Shown here: piece by piece, positions 62,187-64,000 of the stretch
How the letters are laid out: every line of letters begins with the position of its first letter
Position numbering within the stretch: the stretch's first letter is position 1
Source of the DNA: Streptomyces sp. NBC_01210
GTDB taxonomy: Bacteria > Actinomycetota > Actinomycetes > Streptomycetales > Streptomycetaceae
Length of the DNA stretch: 64,000 nucleotides
Assembly (NCBI RefSeq): GCF_036010325.1
Contig: NZ_CP108549.1
Coordinates: 3,348,001-3,412,000 of the forward strand
Reading direction: 5' to 3'
Notes under the pieces: generated by a model
Told to the model about the DNA's origin: nothing
The model's database searches: none
The model's input: the letters and a program-made list of their open reading frames with translations, nothing else
Translations under genes and position numbers: made by a program

Positions 62187-63074
62187 ATGGCGGAAATCAT
62201 CCAGAAGGACGGCACGTGGACCTTCGACGGGGACACGGTGCGCATCGTGCCCGGCAGCGACAAAGGCGTGAGCCTGCTGCGGAAGACCCTCGGTGAAGTC
62301 GCCGTACCCCTGGCGGCGCTCGCCGGGATCTCCTTCGAGCCGGGCAAGAAGTCGGGACGGCTGCGGCTGCGGCTGCGCAACGGCGCCGACCCGCTCCTTC
62401 AGATCACCGGCGGCAAGCTGGAGGACGGCTCCGACCCCTACCGGCTGACGGTGGAGAACGACCGGACCGGCGTCGCCGAGTACTTCGTCGACGCCGTGCG
62501 CAACGCCCTGCTGCTCGACCAGGTGGAGACCAGCCCTGTCACCGGCTATCTGCTGCCCGGGCCCGCTCTCCCGATCACCGTCGGCGCGGGCGACGGCACC
62601 GCCACCTTCGACGGGGAGCGGATCCGGCTGGACTGGAACTGGAAGACCGAGGAGTCCAAGTCCTCGGTCGGCCCGCGCACGCTCGCGCTCGAGGATGTGG
62701 AATCGGTGGAGTGGCTGCCCTCCGTCGGCCTGGAGAACGGCTATCTGCGCTTCGCCGTGACCAAGGCCCCGACGAAGGCCCCGCCCAAGTACGACCCGCA
62801 CGCCGTGGAGCTGTGGGGCTTCCGCAAGGACCCGCTGATGGCGCTGGTCGCGGCGGCCGTGGTGGCCCGTATGCCGCATCCGTACGCCCCGGCGCCCGTC
62901 GACACTCCCCCGCGGCTCGCGCCGGGCGCACCCGCACCCGCCGCCACGCCGTCCGGCGACGATCATGACGCGCTGCTGCGCCGACTGCGTGAACTGGGTG
63001 AGCTGCATCAGGCTGGGATACTGACGGACGACGAGTTCGCGACCGCCAAACAGGCCGTTCTGAAGCGCCTCTGA
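62187..63074 (+). CDS. DUF4429 and SHOCT domain protein
   Basis: A 295-residue protein with two DUF4429-like beta domains, about 1-110 and 130-230 (GTWTFDGDTVRIVPG, then GTATFDGERIRLDWNWKTEE), a Pro/Ala-rich spacer, and a C-terminal SHOCT helix pair (LLRRLRELGELHQAGILTDD, then EFATAKQAVLKRL). The two DUF4429 halves look like an internal duplication. SHOCT regions are short interaction modules often found on membrane or stress proteins. Function unknown. It is divergent from the hexosaminidase gene and is followed by a terminator at 63082-63099. Confidence 0.85.
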   Translation: MAEIIQKDGTWTFDGDTVRIVPGSDKGVSLLRKTLGEVAVPLAALAGISFEPGKKSGRLRLRLRNGADPLLQITGGKLEDGSDPYRLTVENDRTGVAEYFVDAVRNALLLDQVETSPVTGYLLPGPALPITVGAGDGTATFDGERIRLDWNWKTEESKSSVGPRTLALEDVESVEWLPSVGLENGYLRFAVTKAPTKAPPKYDPHAVELWGFRKDPLMALVAAAVVARMPHPYAPAPVDTPPRLAPGAPAPAATPSGDDHDALLRRLRELGELHQAGILTDDEFATAKQAVLKRL

Positions 63075-63081
63075 GTGACAT

Positions 63082-63099
63082 CTGCCCGGAATCGGGCAG
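63082..63099 (+). terminator. Small intrinsic terminator
   Basis: CTGCCCG (63082-63088) and CGGGCAG (63093-63099) form a 7-bp stem with a GAAT loop, followed by GATTCTTGC. It lies 8 bp after the DUF4429-SHOCT gene stop. Confidence 0.7.
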
Positions 63100-63140
63100 G
63101 ATTCTTGCAAACACCGTAGGTCACCCAGCAATATCTACGG

Positions 63141-63419
63141 GTGCTCGAACGCCGCCCATCGTCACACGACGAACTCATCGACCACCTGGTGCGCAGCACC
63201 GCGCTCCAGCGCGGTGAGGCAGCCCGGGTGGTACTCGACGTGCTGGCGTACTTCGACGAGAAGACCGAAGAATTCGTCCGCCGCCGCCACCGCGAGCTGC
63301 AGTCCGGTGGTCTGGCGAACACGGAGATCTTCGAGCGGATCGCGGCCGAACTGCCGCACCGCGCCGTGGCGCCGCCGGAGCTCTCGCTCCGCCAGCTGCG
63401 CCGCATCGTCTACGGCTGA
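63141..63419 (+). CDS. Small conserved hypothetical protein
   Basis: A 92-residue basic, mostly helical protein (MLERRPSSHDELIDHLVRST, EEFVRRRHRELQSGGLANTE, LSLRQLRRIVYG). It begins at GTG 63141; no strong Shine-Dalgarno site is visible, and a TATCTA hexamer at 63132-63137 lies too close to the start to be a normal -10. It precedes glmS by 45 bp, so co-transcription is possible. No domain recognised. It resembles small proteins that sit upstream of glmS in Streptomyces, from memory. Confidence 0.7.
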   Translation: MLERRPSSHDELIDHLVRSTALQRGEAARVVLDVLAYFDEKTEEFVRRRHRELQSGGLANTEIFERIAAELPHRAVAPPELSLRQLRRIVYG

Positions 63420-63464
63420 CCGGTCGGCCGGGCACACCACTGACCCATGGAGGGGAAAGACTTT

Positions 63465-64000
63465 ATGTGCGGAATTGTCGGTTACATCGGCAAGCGTGAT
63501 GTGGCACCGCTGCTGCTGGAAGGCCTGCAGCGGCTGGAGTACCGGGGTTACGACTCCGCGGGCATCGTGATCACCAGCCCCAAGACCGCCGGGCTGAAGA
63601 TGGTCAAGGCCAAGGGCCGGGTCCGTGACCTGGAGGCCCGTGTCCCCAAGCGCTTCGCCGGCACCACCGGCATCGCCCACACCCGTTGGGCCACCCACGG
63701 CGCCCCGAGCGACGAGAACGCACACCCCCACCTCGACCCCGAGAACAAGGTCGCGATCGTCCACAACGGCATCATCGACAACGCCTCCGAGCTGCGCGCC
63801 AAGCTCGTCGCCGACGGCGTCGTCTTCCTCTCCGAGACGGACACCGAGGTCCTGACCCACCTCATCGCCCGCTCCCAGGCGGAGACCCTGGAGGAGAAGG
63901 TCCGCCAGTCGCTGAAGCTGGTCGAGGGCACCTACGGCGTCGCCGTGATGCACGCCGACTTCAACGACCGCATCGTCGTCGCCCGCAACGGCTCCCCGGT
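63465..64000 (+). CDS. glmS: Glutamine:fructose-6-phosphate aminotransferase GlmS, N-terminal part
   Basis: The first 178 residues of GlmS, cut by the window end. The glutaminase domain begins Met-Cys-Gly-Ile-Val-Gly-Tyr-Ile-Gly; Cys2 is the N-terminal nucleophile. YRGYDSAGIV, HTRWATHGAPSDENAHPH (Arg/Trp and His for glutamine binding) and VHNGIIDNASELRAKL are family motifs. It makes glucosamine 6-phosphate for peptidoglycan. GGAGGGGAAAG precedes the ATG. From memory this is the second GlmS paralogue of Streptomyces, near SCO2789; that cannot be told from this fragment. Confidence 0.95.
   Translation, partial: MCGIVGYIGKRDVAPLLLEGLQRLEYRGYDSAGIVITSPKTAGLKMVKAKGRVRDLEARVPKRFAGTTGIAHTRWATHGAPSDENAHPHLDPENKVAIVHNGIIDNASELRAKLVADGVVFLSETDTEVLTHLIARSQAETLEEKVRQSLKLVEGTYGVAVMHADFNDRIVVARNGSP

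Overview
The window is chromosomal DNA of a Streptomyces species. It has very high GC, strong third-position GC bias, GTG starts with purine-rich Shine-Dalgarno sites, Tat and lipoprotein signals, a DmdR/IdeR-type iron box, and a gene order that from memory follows the S. coelicolor core around SCO2730-SCO2789 (copZ, copA, mmpL, citA, recD-like, speB, TPP enzyme, symporter, leucine-catabolic carboxylase operon, desE, GH20 hexosaminidase, glmS). No tRNA, rRNA, CRISPR array, integrase or transposase gene was seen.

Layout. 1-3.1 kb: end of a myo-inositol catabolic cluster (iolB fragment, aldolase-like protein, iolC, divergent TIM-barrel isomerase) with a symmetric operator. 3.3-7.5 kb: small HTH protein, GNAT acetyltransferase, and an MmpL exporter divergent from a TetR regulator across a long coaxial palindrome. 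7.5-10.7 kb: copper efflux (CsoR-type operator, copZ, copA) ending at a bidirectional terminator shared with citA. 10.7-14.5 kb: citrate synthase and a RecD2-like helicase. 14.5-15.6 kb: gene-free DNA with two tandem arrays and a dispersed element. 15.6-20 kb: three translationally coupled genes for an unassigned sugar or polyol route, controlled by a divergent LacI protein. 20-24 kb: MarR-GNAT fusion with a TIM-barrel isomerase, EamA exporter and LysR regulator. 24-36 kb: secreted and envelope functions (GH3 glycosidase, lipoprotein, S37 peptidase, small secreted protein, fused ABC exporter, class A beta-lactamase-like protein, MurE-like ligase). 36-40 kb: DUF3592 protein, then an ABC-2 system facing a two-component system, with both divergent genes cut off at a common junction.

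40-42.4 kb holds the most novel protein, a TerD domain fused to a predicted PD-(D/E)XK nuclease. 42.5-48.5 kb is a probable guanidino-compound (agmatine, 2-ketoarginine or guanidinobutyrate) catabolic set: TPP decarboxylase, agmatinase-family hydrolase, sodium symporter and PucR regulator. 48.6-52.5 kb: acyl-CoA dehydrogenase, TesB thioesterase, CDF metal exporter and a phosphatase-like protein. 52.6-59.1 kb: TetR regulator and a tight four-gene acyl-CoA carboxylase / HMG-CoA lyase / acyl-CoA dehydrogenase operon, probably for leucine degradation, closed by a strong terminator.

59.2-64 kb: iron-regulated desE, then directly the GH20 hexosaminidase. In S. coelicolor desF and the desferrioxamine operon desABCD lie between these two; here the interval is 70 bp and carries a dispersed repeat, so the biosynthetic genes are absent from this locus. 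The window ends inside glmS. Overall this is a conserved core segment marked by local erosion: a lost siderophore operon, a two-gene junction deletion, and repeat-rich linkers in several genes.
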